Shown here one piece after another: positions 9,036 to 17,273 of a stretch of DNA of 64,000 nucleotides (its first letter is position 1; each line of letters begins with the position of its first letter). Made by a program: the position numbers and the translations under genes. A model generated the notes under the pieces. The model saw only the letters and a program-made list of their open reading frames with translations. It ran no database searches and was not told the DNA's origin. This DNA is from Hungatella effluvii (GTDB taxonomy: Bacteria > Bacillota > Clostridia > Lachnospirales > Lachnospiraceae): assembly GCF_003201875.1 (NCBI RefSeq), contig NZ_QJKD01000014.1, positions 114,473-178,472 on the forward strand, given 5' to 3'.

Positions 9036-10820
9036 TTAGCTCAGCGGGCTCGGCGGAACTACGTTCTGTCCCGAGCTGTTTCCGCCGCTTCCGCCCGGCC
9101 CCTCCGGCTGTACCGCCTGGGTCGTGGTTGGCTGGGCAGCAGATGTCGGCTGCTCTCCCGGTCCCTGTCCGGGTACCGTATCAGGCTGTGCCGTAGTCGG
9201 CTGGGTCGGCGCTGTCGTCGCCGGAGTATCCGTCCCGCCGGAAGGCGATGTGTCTCCCTCCGAGGTGGCGATAGTGCTGCCTCCTGAAGACGACTCATCC
9301 GTGGCAGGAACCACCACGCCAGATGTGTTGCGCTTGATTGTCGCGGGCTTGCCGCGGTATGTGCTGTTGTGGAAGAACTCGTCGCTTACCACGACGCCGT
9401 CCTTTTTCGTCACCATGTTCGTCACCCAGCGGCTTCCCTTTGTCTCCGCCTTGACGATCTTCTCTTCTCCCGGCTGAAGGGTCTGGTCTTCTTCGTAAAC
9501 CGGCGCCGGAGCATCCAGTTCCGCCGTCTTCTTGGAGGTCATGGAAAGTGTAACTCCCTTTTCCAGAATCGGGATACCCACAACGGAAATCTTCAGCTGC
9601 CGGTCTGCAAAGCTGGCTCTGAGGGCAATTGCCGTCGAAGAGGTGTTGATAAATTTCATATCGGGTCCGCCGAAGCTTACCATGGCGTCCTCGCCCGGCG
9701 TTACGTAAGAGGGTTCATAGCTGTGCGCATGGCGCTCTGTCGTCGTAAGACCCGAGAAAATGACCGCGTTGTAGAGTGTGGATGAAACCTGGCATACGCC
9801 GCCGCCCGGCTCTTCCACCAGTTCACCGTTTACATAGGCACCGGCCGGCCGGTACCCCTTGGCCTCGGAACGCTCTCCCGTGGCCTTATTGAAAGAAAAT
9901 TCCTCGCCCGGCTGTAAGATCAGGCCGTTAAGCGCTTCGGCAGCCAGTTCGATGTTCTTGTTTCTGTCCTTGTTGGCCGTGGTCGTAGTGCTATAGGTTC
10001 CAATCACCTGATACAGCTCCTTGGCCTGTGCCTCCGTGATCTCCGGAGCCGTCTCCTTGCCGGTGGCTTCAATCACAGCGCTGAAATTTTTATCCTTTAA
10101 CTGAGCCAGAATATCGGAAACCAGCTTCTCCTGGTCGATCACCAGACCGTTCTGCTCTCCCGAGTAGATAAACTTCCCTGCTTCCTTGTCGAAACCGGAT
10201 ACGGAACCGTTCTTGGCCTTCACGTCCCACTTGGCGGCGGCCTTCCTGGCCTCTTCCGCGGCCGCTTCGTCCAGTCCGTTCATATCCAGGGTATAGCTTT
10301 CCTTCGGTTCGCCTGTATAGATATCTCCTAAAAGTGAATCCACCTTCGTCTCCAGTAAATCGGCGACCTCATACGTATCATCCTTATACGTAATCTTCAT
10401 GCCCCACTCATACTTGTCCAGAATCGCCTTTTTCGCCTGTTCTCTGGACATTCCGGTGATGGATATCCCATCTACGGAAACTTCCTTCTGAAGCTCCGGC
10501 TCCGGCTGGCTCGTCGTCTCGCCCGTCTCCACCTCAGCAGGCCTGCTTCCTACGAACTTCACTGCCGCCATAATCACGATCACGGCAACCACCGCGATAA
10601 TGATCCCCAGCAGAATCTTCGTGATATCATACTGCGGACGCTTCTTCCGCTTTGAACCCCTTCCTGAACCGCCCCGCGGCTGGTAGGAACTCTTATATCT
10701 TGAGGACTGGCCCCTGCTTCCCTGGCTTGTCTTTCTGGAAGCTCCCGTTCCTGTCTTCCGTGTTCCCTGAGAGGAATAAGATCTTGATGTTCCACTCTGT
10801 CTGTTGCCTGTCTGACTCAT
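9036..10820 (-). CDS. VanW family cell-wall protein with putative peptidoglycan-binding domain
   Basis: 594 aa. Residues 1-65 are a Ser/Arg/Gly-rich cytoplasmic tail, followed by one membrane helix near 68-90. The next region (about 110-270) resembles the PG_binding_4 fold. Residues about 285-410 form the VanW domain, with FSFNKATGERS, GGGVCQVSSTLYNAV and HAHSYEPSYV. A beta-rich segment follows, then a long Pro/Ser/Thr/Gly-rich tail of about 110 residues. The single helix and tail suggest an anchored protein facing the wall. VanW occurs in some glycopeptide-resistance clusters, but its activity is not established and no van genes are nearby, so this is a housekeeping wall protein. Start supported by AAAGGTGA. 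Confidence 0.9.
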   Translation of the reverse strand: MSQTGNRQSGTSRSYSSQGTRKTGTGASRKTSQGSRGQSSRYKSSYQPRGGSGRGSKRKKRPQYDITKILLGIIIAVVAVIVIMAAVKFVGSRPAEVETGETTSQPEPELQKEVSVDGISITGMSREQAKKAILDKYEWGMKITYKDDTYEVADLLETKVDSLLGDIYTGEPKESYTLDMNGLDEAAAEEARKAAAKWDVKAKNGSVSGFDKEAGKFIYSGEQNGLVIDQEKLVSDILAQLKDKNFSAVIEATGKETAPEITEAQAKELYQVIGTYSTTTTANKDRNKNIELAAEALNGLILQPGEEFSFNKATGERSEAKGYRPAGAYVNGELVEEPGGGVCQVSSTLYNAVIFSGLTTTERHAHSYEPSYVTPGEDAMVSFGGPDMKFINTSSTAIALRASFADRQLKISVVGIPILEKGVTLSMTSKKTAELDAPAPVYEEDQTLQPGEEKIVKAETKGSRWVTNMVTKKDGVVVSDEFFHNSTYRGKPATIKRNTSGVVVPATDESSSGGSTIATSEGDTSPSGGTDTPATTAPTQPTTAQPDTVPGQGPGEQPTSAAQPTTTQAVQPEGPGGSGGNSSGQNVVPPSPLS

Positions 10821-11000
10821 CTATTTCACCTTTTCACATGATAGTGTATATTACATTGAGTAGTATACCATACTTTGTGGGAAATGCTATTACAAATTTA
10901 TGAATTTTCTTAATTATTTTTCGTCGTTTTTCTACATTTTACAGAACGTAAAAAACATGTTACTATAGTATTACTAAAGTATTTCAAATTGGAGGTAATT

Positions 11001-11864
11001 ATGGAACTCATCGATCTGCACGTTCATTCTAACGCCTCGGATGGCACGCTCACCCCGGCCGCCGTCGTCGCTCTCGCAGTGGAAAAAGAACTGACCGCCA
11101 TCGCTCTGACCGACCACGACACCATCGCCGGCATCCCGCAGGCTATAGAGGCCGCCCGCGGCCTTCCCATCGAAATCATTCCCGGCATCGAGCTATCCTG
11201 CCACTACGAGGGGGAAGAAATCCACGTTCTGGGACTGTATGTAAATCCGGACGATCCCGCATTTCTCCGGGAAACCGACCGTCTCCTTATACTCCGCGAG
11301 AAACGCAACGACGAGATGATCCGCCGTTTTTCGGAGGACGGCATGGTACTGACCAGGGAAGAGCTCACCGCCGGCAATCCCGATACGGTCATCACGAGGG
11401 CCCATTTCGCCCGCGTCCTGATGGAAAAAGGATATGTCTCCTCCATGGACCAGGCATTTAAAAAGTATTTAAAATACGGCGGCCGCTGGTGTCCAAAGAA
11501 AGAGACCATCGAGCCCTCCTACGCGCTCCGGATCCTGACCGGCTGCGGAGCGTCTCCGGTCCTCGCCCATCCATACCAGTACCATCTCGGCGATGCAAGG
11601 CTGGAAGCACTGGTCGCCTCCTTAAAAGAAGACGGACTGGCCGGCCTGGAAGTCTACCACTCATCCAACAATCAGTACGAAAGCGGGAAGCTTAAGAAAC
11701 TGGCCGTCAAATACGGTCTGTTCCCCACCGGCGGCTCCGACTTTCACGGGGCCAACAAGCCGGATATCGGCATCGGATGCGGCCGCGGCAATCTGCGCAT
11801 CTCCGCACTGCTTCTGGACGACATCAAACAGACGCGGGCCAAGAACATAAATTCAAGAGCATAA
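11001..11864 (+). CDS. PHP-domain phosphoesterase (RNase AM / TrpH-like)
   Basis: 287 aa from the ATG at 11001, which follows GGAGG by 5 nt. A longer TTG start at 10989 would swallow the ribosome binding site. Metal-binding motifs of the PHP family are clear: HVHSNASDGT at the N-terminus, DHDT near residue 40, the GIELSC segment, AHPYQYH near 190 and GSDFHG near 250. The family includes 3',5'-nucleotide bisphosphate phosphatases and 5'-3' RNases of the RNase AM type. The exact substrate is inference. The gene runs into a short tandem repeat that supplies its last codons. Confidence 0.9.
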   Translation: MELIDLHVHSNASDGTLTPAAVVALAVEKELTAIALTDHDTIAGIPQAIEAARGLPIEIIPGIELSCHYEGEEIHVLGLYVNPDDPAFLRETDRLLILREKRNDEMIRRFSEDGMVLTREELTAGNPDTVITRAHFARVLMEKGYVSSMDQAFKKYLKYGGRWCPKKETIEPSYALRILTGCGASPVLAHPYQYHLGDARLEALVASLKEDGLAGLEVYHSSNNQYESGKLKKLAVKYGLFPTGGSDFHGANKPDIGIGCGRGNLRISALLLDDIKQTRAKNINSRA

Positions 11865-11880
11865 ATTCAAGAACATAAAT
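11841..11880 (+). repeat. Three tandem copies of a 14-bp unit at the end of the PHP gene
   Basis: AAGAACATAAATTC, AAGAGCATAAATTC and AAGAACATAAAT follow one another with one or two differences. The second copy contains the TAA stop of the PHP gene. Probably slippage-derived. Confidence 0.8.
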
Positions 11881-11898
11881 ATAGAGAGGATTTTTATT

Positions 11899-12153
11899 AT
11901 GGAAGAATTATACAGAACAATCGAAGAAACGATCAAAACCTCTGGCTGCCCGTTCCCTGCCGACGGAGAAGAGATTTACAATGAAATCTGTGACGAGATC
12001 GAAAACAGGGAACCGGGTGCCTACGTCTTTTTCTCTAAGAAGACGGATGATACATTTTTTGAATACAGACTTCAGATTTTTGAGAATAACTTTAACTTAA
12101 GCAGCATCGATATCCATATCGCGGACAAGAACTACCACGTTGATTTCGATTAA
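11899..12153 (+). CDS. Small conserved-looking acidic protein, unknown function
   Basis: 84 aa, start preceded by GAGAGGA. Acidic, with no membrane segment or signal. The second half (YVFFSKKTDDTFFEYRLQIFENNFNLSSIDIHI) looks like alternating beta strands, so it is probably a small folded cytoplasmic protein. I do not recognise the family. It follows the PHP gene by 34 nt and could be co-transcribed. Its stop codon overlaps that of the convergent peptidase gene. Confidence 0.6.
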   Translation: MEELYRTIEETIKTSGCPFPADGEEIYNEICDEIENREPGAYVFFSKKTDDTFFEYRLQIFENNFNLSSIDIHIADKNYHVDFD

Positions 12154-13235
12154 TTTGTCGAATCTGCCGCCTGATCTGCCGCTGCCTGATCCGCGGTGCT
12201 GAGCCCTGACAGCCATAAGTCCGTCAGGGAGTATCGTATCTCCCCCTGATAGCCGACTGTTGTCGACGCCATGGCCAGCGAATTTAATACTGCTTCTTCC
12301 ACAGCTTCCGCCGCGGCCGTAAAGGCCGTGTCCAGGAGGCTTTCTTTTAAGATCCGGATGGTCAGGATCTCCGGATCCCTCTCTTCCGAAATCCGGTTTG
12401 CCGTCGTAAAACCGATCATTACGTCGCCGCTCCCGTGTCCCATGAAGGATCCGGTCCGGCTGAGCCCTACTCCGGCTCTCTTAATCACCCGCTTTAGCTG
12501 CCGGTCGGAGAGCGGCAAATCTGTCGCAATCACAGTCATGATGGATCCCCGGTCCAGCAAAGCCGGCTTCGTCTTCTTCTCCAGTTCTCTTCCCACCATC
12601 TCCCCGCAGATCATTAAATTCTTCGTGCTTCCAAAATTCGACTGCACCAGCGCGCCGACCGTATACGTCTTTCCTCCGAGTCGAAACTGCCTGGACGCGG
12701 AACCGATACCGCCCTTTAAGCCGAAGCAGACGGTTCCCGTTCCGGCGCCGACAGCGCCCTCTTCAAAATCCCGTTTCGCCTCCCGGACCGCCGTCCGAAC
12801 CTCCTCTAAACCGATGATCCGCTCTTTTATCAGATTTAAACCGGAATCGTTGCACTCTCCCACAACCGGATTGATGGTGGTGACCTGGATTCCCTCCCGC
12901 TCACACTGCTCCGACATCATGTCGACCACCGCGTCATGTACCTTGCCCACATTGAGCGTATTGGTCAGCGCGATAAATGTCTCTAACGTCCCCAGCTCTT
13001 CAATCTGAACCAACCCCTGGCTCTTACCGAAGCCGTTATGGATGTAAGCGGCGGCTGTAAGCTTGTTTTTATAGGGGTTGTCTTCACACGGCAGAATCAC
13101 CGTGACTCCCGTCTTGTGCTCCGCCGTATTCACGGTGGCATGGCCCACCGTCACGCCTGCAACATCGGTAATCTTATTGAGGGGTCCCGGCTCCATTTCG
13201 CCCGGAATAATCCCGTATGCACGGATTCTTTTCAT
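12150..13235 (-). CDS. P1 family (DmpA/BapA-type) aminopeptidase
   Basis: 361 aa from the ATG at 13235; a GTG directly upstream is possible. The protein belongs to the Ntn-hydrolase-like family that cleaves itself before a serine and then removes N-terminal residues or beta-peptides. The expected self-cleavage and nucleophile site is Gly230-Ser231 in LLDRGSIMTVIATDLPL. The N-terminal ITDVAGVTVGHATV and the GAGTGTVCFGLKGGIGSASR segment match the family. No signal peptide, so cytoplasmic. The last bases overlap the stop of the convergent small gene (shared TTAA). Confidence 0.9.
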   Translation of the reverse strand: MKRIRAYGIIPGEMEPGPLNKITDVAGVTVGHATVNTAEHKTGVTVILPCEDNPYKNKLTAAAYIHNGFGKSQGLVQIEELGTLETFIALTNTLNVGKVHDAVVDMMSEQCEREGIQVTTINPVVGECNDSGLNLIKERIIGLEEVRTAVREAKRDFEEGAVGAGTGTVCFGLKGGIGSASRQFRLGGKTYTVGALVQSNFGSTKNLMICGEMVGRELEKKTKPALLDRGSIMTVIATDLPLSDRQLKRVIKRAGVGLSRTGSFMGHGSGDVMIGFTTANRISEERDPEILTIRILKESLLDTAFTAAAEAVEEAVLNSLAMASTTVGYQGEIRYSLTDLWLSGLSTADQAAADQAADSTN

Positions 13236-13280
13236 CACTATTTCCTTTCCAATGCGTATTTTCTGTTCTTCCGGCTTTTA

Positions 13281-14459
13281 TCATTTTGCGCGTCCGGGCT
13301 CTGGCTGCGCCTTCACCTTTCCACGGTTCTTTTTCTGCTCCTGGTTTTTCTTTTCCAGTCTCGCATAAACCGTTCCGCGGAGCAGAGAATACAGGACGGA
13401 ACAAAGCGGAATAAAGATCAGCATGCCGGCGATTCCCATGGCGCTGCCGCCGATGGTAACCGCAACGAGAACCCAGATGGACGGAAGTCCCACCGAGTTG
13501 CCCACCACATGGGGATAGATTAAGTTTCCTTCGATCTGCTGAAGGATGAAGAACACCGCCACAAACAGAAGTGCATCGAGCGGCTTCACCATCAGCATCA
13601 GGAACGCTCCGATCACGCAGCCGATAAACGCTCCAAATATGGGAATCAGCGCGGTAAACGCGATCAGCACTCCGACTAACAGCGCATAAGGCAGCCGCAG
13701 AACAGACAGTGTGATGAAGAACATGGTTCCCAGAATCACCGCCTCGAGGCACTGACCGGTCAGGAAGTGGGAAAATGTATTGTATGCCAGATCTGCAACT
13801 GACAAAATATTTTCCGTGATCCTGTCCGGCAGAAACGCCCGCATCAGCTTCTTCATCTGAGCCGAAAGCGTCTCCTTCTGAAGCAGAATATAGATCGCGA
13901 ATACCAGTGCGATTCCAAAGGTGGTCACGCCGCTGACGATAGAAACTGCCGCCGTTATCGTTGAATTCAGCACGGTGCTGGCTCCTGAGGAGAGGAATCC
14001 GATCACATCCTCAGAGAAGGATTTCCAGTCAATCTGGATTCCATTGATATAATCCAGGATTTCCGGATTCTGGGCGAATAAGTCTTCCGCCCCCTTCTTC
14101 ACCCCTGCCAGGAAAACCGGTATACTGTTCTGCAGGCTCATAAATGTCTCGAACAGCTGGGGCATGACGACGAAAATGACTAAGAGCAGCAGGCCCACCA
14201 CAAACAGCAGGGTAAGAACCAGGCTGATCGGACGGCGCAGTCTGTTGTTTTCCTTCATGGGAAGCAATTTCTCAATCCTGCGCATGGGGACGTTTAAGAT
14301 AAACGCCATGACTCCGCCCAGTAAAAACGGTGAGATGAACCCGAAAATCATCATAAACACCGCAAAAACACGCCGGTAGTTCACACCGATCACTACAACC
14401 GCCACAGTAAATACGATAAGCCATCGCAGCTTCTTTATGTTGCTGTCATTTAATTCCAT
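13281..14459 (-). CDS. AI-2E family transporter (PerM-like membrane protein)
   Basis: 392 aa with about 7-8 membrane helices and the family region GVLIAFTALIPIFGAFIGCVIGA near residue 275-300, followed by IEGNLIYPHVVGNSVGLPSIWVL. Members include the Na+/H+ antiporters and the autoinducer-2 exporter. No autoinducer genes are nearby, so the substrate is open. The ribosome binding site overlaps the stop codon of the upstream AlaX gene, 4 nt away, so the two are in one operon. The C-terminus is a Lys/Arg/Gln-rich cytoplasmic tail. Confidence 0.9.
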   Translation of the reverse strand: MELNDSNIKKLRWLIVFTVAVVVIGVNYRRVFAVFMMIFGFISPFLLGGVMAFILNVPMRRIEKLLPMKENNRLRRPISLVLTLLFVVGLLLLVIFVVMPQLFETFMSLQNSIPVFLAGVKKGAEDLFAQNPEILDYINGIQIDWKSFSEDVIGFLSSGASTVLNSTITAAVSIVSGVTTFGIALVFAIYILLQKETLSAQMKKLMRAFLPDRITENILSVADLAYNTFSHFLTGQCLEAVILGTMFFITLSVLRLPYALLVGVLIAFTALIPIFGAFIGCVIGAFLMLMVKPLDALLFVAVFFILQQIEGNLIYPHVVGNSVGLPSIWVLVAVTIGGSAMGIAGMLIFIPLCSVLYSLLRGTVYARLEKKNQEQKKNRGKVKAQPEPGRAK

Positions 14460-14463
14460 AAAA

Positions 14464-15624
14464 TTACTCCTTTACCCGTTCTGTAAATGTTTCCAGAATC
14501 TCCTGTTTCGCTGCCTGAAAGGTACCCTGGGCCATGAGGGAGCTTCCGCCGCCTTTTCCGTTTAATTCTTTGTTTAAGTATTTGCTCAGTTCCCGCATAT
14601 CGGAACTGCTGCTTCCTGCCGCATACTGGTAGCTGCCTTCCGTACCGGAGCAGACCAGGACCACACTTCCTCTGCCGCCCTCATAGAGCATGGTACAGTA
14701 CTGGCGAAGCTGAATCGGCGCCAGCCCCTCCTCAAATACCGCCAGAGGCTTTTGGCTGCGCTCAAACTGTTCCATTCTGGCCGCAAACAGTTCCTGATAC
14801 AGCTGATTGATCTTCCCATCCTTCATACCGCTTTCAATCTTTAACTTCTCCACGGTTTCCGTGACTTTCTCCGGCTTGGCGGAAAGCAGCACGGACAGCT
14901 CCGTCACCGTCTTCTGTTTCTTCTGGTAATCCTTAAGGGCGTCCATACCGCAGAGCATGGATACCCGGATACCGCCTTTGTAGTGAATCATGCCGGTGAT
15001 CTTAAAGATGCCGATCTCTCCGGTGGTCATGACATGGGTGCCGCAGCATGCGCAGACATCGCCGTCCGGAATCTCGATGATCCGCACCTGTCCGGTCAGC
15101 TCCTTCTTGCTTCTGTACTCCATGGCGTCCAGCTCCCCTGCGGTTGGATACAGTTCCATAACCGGCAGATTCTCCGCAATTTTGCGGTTGACCTCATTTT
15201 CTACTGCCTCCAGCTCTTCCGCCGTGATCACTCCGTTAAAGTCAACGGTCACCTCCTCGCTTCCCATATGAAATCCCACATTATCGAACCCATACTTTTT
15301 ATGTACCAGTCCCGAAAATATATGTTCTCCCGAATGGTTCTGCATGTATCCGAACCGTCTATCCCAATCGATGGTACCTGTAACGGCTGTCCCTGCCTCT
15401 AAAGGTCCGTCGGTCTCGTGAATAATCTCCCCTGCCTTTTCATGGACATCCAGTACCTTCACGGATCCCAGGCTTCCGGTATCTCCCGGCTGACCGCCGC
15501 CCTCCGGATAGAAGCCTGTCCGGTCCAGAGTCACCTGGAATCTGCCGTTCTTCCCCTGCCGGCAGTCTGTCACCACCGCCCCGAACGATTTTACATAGGG
15601 CCGTCTATAATATAATTTCTCCAT
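14464..15624 (-). CDS. Alanyl-tRNA editing protein, AlaX-long type with DHHA1 domain
   Basis: 386 aa. It hydrolyses mischarged Ser-tRNA(Ala) or Gly-tRNA(Ala) in trans. The editing domain has GFYPEGGGQPGDTG near residue 38-51, the zinc motif HSGEH near 97-101, and the second metal pair in CACCGTHV near 188-195. A DHHA1-like C-terminal region follows (GKGGGSSLMAQGTFQA near the end). The aminoacylation domain of AlaRS is absent. First gene of a two-gene operon with the AI-2E transporter. Ribosome binding site AGAGGTAG. Confidence 0.92.
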   Translation of the reverse strand: MEKLYYRRPYVKSFGAVVTDCRQGKNGRFQVTLDRTGFYPEGGGQPGDTGSLGSVKVLDVHEKAGEIIHETDGPLEAGTAVTGTIDWDRRFGYMQNHSGEHIFSGLVHKKYGFDNVGFHMGSEEVTVDFNGVITAEELEAVENEVNRKIAENLPVMELYPTAGELDAMEYRSKKELTGQVRIIEIPDGDVCACCGTHVMTTGEIGIFKITGMIHYKGGIRVSMLCGMDALKDYQKKQKTVTELSVLLSAKPEKVTETVEKLKIESGMKDGKINQLYQELFAARMEQFERSQKPLAVFEEGLAPIQLRQYCTMLYEGGRGSVVLVCSGTEGSYQYAAGSSSSDMRELSKYLNKELNGKGGGSSLMAQGTFQAAKQEILETFTERVKE

Positions 15625-15777
15625 ATAATCTACCTCTTTTCCCGTTTGTAACTAATTATACACAAGTATTGGATAAGTTCAATCATATGAATTCTAAAAT
15701 TTTACGAAAAATGTGGAAACAGTGGCAAGCAGGGTCACATACATTTAAGTGTAAACAATTTATTTGGAGGAACAAAT

Positions 15778-16035
15778 ATGAGTGATCTGGCAGCAACAAA
15801 TTGTGGATGTGGATGTGGCTGTGAATGCAACAATGGGGGAAGTGGATGCAACTTTATCTGGTTGATCCTGATTCTGTGCTGCTGCGGCGGCGGCGGTGGT
15901 TTCGGAGGCGGCTGCGGTTGCGGCGGCGGAAGTAACTGCGGCTGTGGCTGCGGCGGAAGCAACGGATGTGATTTCATCTGGATCATCCTTCTTCTGTGCT
16001 GCTGTGGCGGCGGCGGTGGTGGATTCTGCTGCTAA
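15778..16035 (+). CDS. Small Cys/Gly-rich repeat protein (chorion-like high-cysteine type)
   Basis: 85 aa with a strong GGAGGA ribosome binding site 6 nt before the ATG and its own terminator. It contains two tandem copies of a module: a Cys/Gly/Asn stretch, then C-(N/D)-F-I-W-(L/I)-I-L-(I/L)-L-C-C-C, then a poly-Gly run. About one quarter of residues are Cys. Each copy holds a short hydrophobic FIW..L core flanked by cysteines. Similar clostridial proteins are annotated by resemblance to insect chorion high-cysteine proteins. Function is unknown; disulphide- or metal-linked structural protein, perhaps of the spore coat, is a guess. A long reading frame on the opposite strand is only its compositional shadow. 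Confidence 0.8.
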   Translation: MSDLAATNCGCGCGCECNNGGSGCNFIWLILILCCCGGGGGFGGGCGCGGGSNCGCGCGGSNGCDFIWIILLLCCCGGGGGGFCC

Positions 16036-16071
16036 TACATGCAGAGAAAACATTTCCACGAAACATAAAGA

Positions 16072-16104
16072 CTGCGGTCCGGATATTCCGGGCCGCAGTT
16101 TTTT
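16072..16104 (+). terminator. Terminator of the Cys/Gly-rich gene
   Basis: CTGCGGTCCGGA / TCCGGGCCGCAG stem (one G-T pair) with a 3-nt loop, followed by six T residues. It lies 36 nt after the stop codon. Confidence 0.9.
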
Positions 16105-16138
16105 GGTGTAACAGGAGTACTTTCCTGTTACACCAAAA
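16101..16138. repeat. Perfect 16-bp hairpin between converging genes
   Basis: TTTTGGTGTAACAGGA (16101-16116) and its exact complement (16123-16138) surround a 6-nt loop. It lies between the Cys/Gly-rich gene and the small minus-strand gene and could end transcription in either direction. A proper T-tract is missing on both sides, so its role is uncertain. Confidence 0.7.
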
Positions 16139-16162
16139 GTCCCCCGGGCAGGCGGCGGTATA

Positions 16163-16312
16163 TCACCGCCTCTGATTCTTCTCCTGCCCCGGCGCGGCCA
16201 GCGGATTTTCTCCATTTCCCCCGCGTCCGGGATTTCTGCCCTGTTTTCTCTTTACGCACTCGTCGTCAATTTCATATACTGCATTACCATCTATAATTAA
16301 ACGATTTCTCAT
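16163..16312 (-). CDS. Small basic protein of 49 aa, unknown function
   Basis: Starts MRNRLIIDGNAVYEIDDEC and ends in a Gly/Pro/Asn/Arg-rich tail. The start is supported by AGGAGAG 9 nt upstream and by a good promoter further up. The N-terminal segment looks like a short beta hairpin; the rest is basic and probably disordered. No membrane segment. I do not recognise a named family. It is divergent from the next plus-strand gene, with a 22-bp palindrome between them. Confidence 0.6.
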   Translation of the reverse strand: MRNRLIIDGNAVYEIDDECVKRKQGRNPGRGGNGENPLAAPGQEKNQRR

Positions 16313-16333
16313 GTTTATCACTCTCCTGTAATA

Positions 16334-16362
16334 CTAATATATGCGGCCGCATATATTGTCAA
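16334..16362 (-). promoter_or_regulatory. Promoter with 22-bp perfect palindrome in its spacer
   Basis: On the minus strand, TTGACA (16357-16362) and TATTAG (16334-16339) are 17 nt apart. The perfect palindrome at 16336-16357 (half-site AATATATGCGG) fills the spacer and touches both boxes. Its position fits a repressor or activator operator for the small 49-aa gene, and possibly for the divergent gene at 16387. Confidence 0.7.
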
Positions 16363-16386
16363 CAAGAAAAGTAAGGATATCATGTT

Positions 16387-16938
16387 ATGAACAACGAAAA
16401 AAATTCCCAGCCAGTTGACCTGGATTCCTTAATCGGTGATAACCATTTACAGATGATGAAGGCCGCCCTTCCCTATATGAGCGTGACCGAGCAGCGTTTT
16501 ATCTCTCTCTTTGTCAAATTCAATGAGCTTCGCCGCACCGTAAAGCTGTTTGAGGACGAGGAGGTGGCTGCCATGGGCATCTGCTCCACAGGAGAAGACA
16601 CCGAGAAGCCGGCTTCCCCCATCGATATGCTGGGCGCCATCAAACCGTTTGGTACACCGACAGAACAGGATTTAATCGATCTGATCATGAACTTTTTCCA
16701 GGGCTTTAAGCTGGCAGGGGCAGTATCCGACGCAGTTCCCGGGTCCATGGTACCGGATCCCGAGCCCACTGAAAATACGGCCAGGCAGGCACAGTCACAG
16801 ACACCGCCTCCTCACCGCTCCGGCGGACCGTTCGGACGCATGTCCTTCGATCAGATCAAGAACTTTATTCCTCAGGAGCAGCAGTCCCGTCTGGAGACCA
16901 TGCAGCTCATGATGTCTGCCATGCAGCAGATGAACTAA
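16387..16938 (+). CDS. Conserved-looking hypothetical protein
   Basis: 183 aa. The first 110 residues are mostly helical (MMKAALPYMSVTEQRFISLFVKFNELRRTV, later DLIDLIMNFFQGFKLAGAV). A Pro/Gln-rich linker follows, then a Met/Gln-rich C-terminal helix (QSRLETMQLMMSAMQQMN). No signal or membrane helix. The start codon follows AAGGA by about 10 nt; a tiny ATG-TTA-TGA open frame precedes it. I do not recognise the family. Paired with the next small gene, 42 nt downstream. Confidence 0.65.
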   Translation: MNNEKNSQPVDLDSLIGDNHLQMMKAALPYMSVTEQRFISLFVKFNELRRTVKLFEDEEVAAMGICSTGEDTEKPASPIDMLGAIKPFGTPTEQDLIDLIMNFFQGFKLAGAVSDAVPGSMVPDPEPTENTARQAQSQTPPPHRSGGPFGRMSFDQIKNFIPQEQQSRLETMQLMMSAMQQMN

Positions 16939-16980
16939 TTCACCGCTACATACAATGAAAGAAAGGAAGTTTACCGCCCT

Positions 16981-17262
16981 ATGAATACCAACTGGAAACA
17001 GGATCCCCGCTTAAAAGGCATGAACCAACAGAAACTTGAGCTGCTGACTACATTCGCCCAGGAGGTGGAATCTGCGCCGAAGGAACAGCTGATGTCCACG
17101 ATCCTCACCCTGAATTTAAAGGCCAATGAAAAAGGCATCCATTTTTCCGATCAGGAGACGGAGCTGCTCGTCTCGATCCTAAGCGGAGGAATGAGCCCCG
17201 CCGAACGGAAACGCATGGATACCTTACGCATGATTTCTAAAAATTTATCAAAACGGAAATAA
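16981..17262 (+). CDS. Small helical protein, unknown function
   Basis: 93 aa, predicted almost all helical (QKLELLTTFAQEVESAPKEQLMSTILTLNLKANEKG, then SDQETELLVSILSGGMSPAERKRMDTLRMI). It follows the 183-aa gene by 42 nt and is probably co-transcribed; both end in Met-rich helices and may work together. An AAAGGAAG ribosome binding site is about 12 nt before the ATG. No known family recognised. Confidence 0.65.
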   Translation: MNTNWKQDPRLKGMNQQKLELLTTFAQEVESAPKEQLMSTILTLNLKANEKGIHFSDQETELLVSILSGGMSPAERKRMDTLRMISKNLSKRK

Positions 17263-17273
17263 GACTCACGTCA

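Noticed and set aside
9124..9785. Plus-strand frames within the VanW gene
   Set aside because: Shadows of the Pro/Thr/Ser-rich tail and VanW domain; no start signals.
12271..13008. 245-codon open frame on the plus strand inside the DmpA-type gene
   Set aside because: Antisense shadow of a well-supported peptidase gene; no ribosome binding site and Ser/Pro-biased composition.
15760..16215. 151-codon open frame opposite the Cys/Gly-rich gene (Ala/Thr/Ser-rich)
   Set aside because: It is the antisense shadow of GGC/TGC repeats; the plus-strand gene has the ribosome binding site and terminator.
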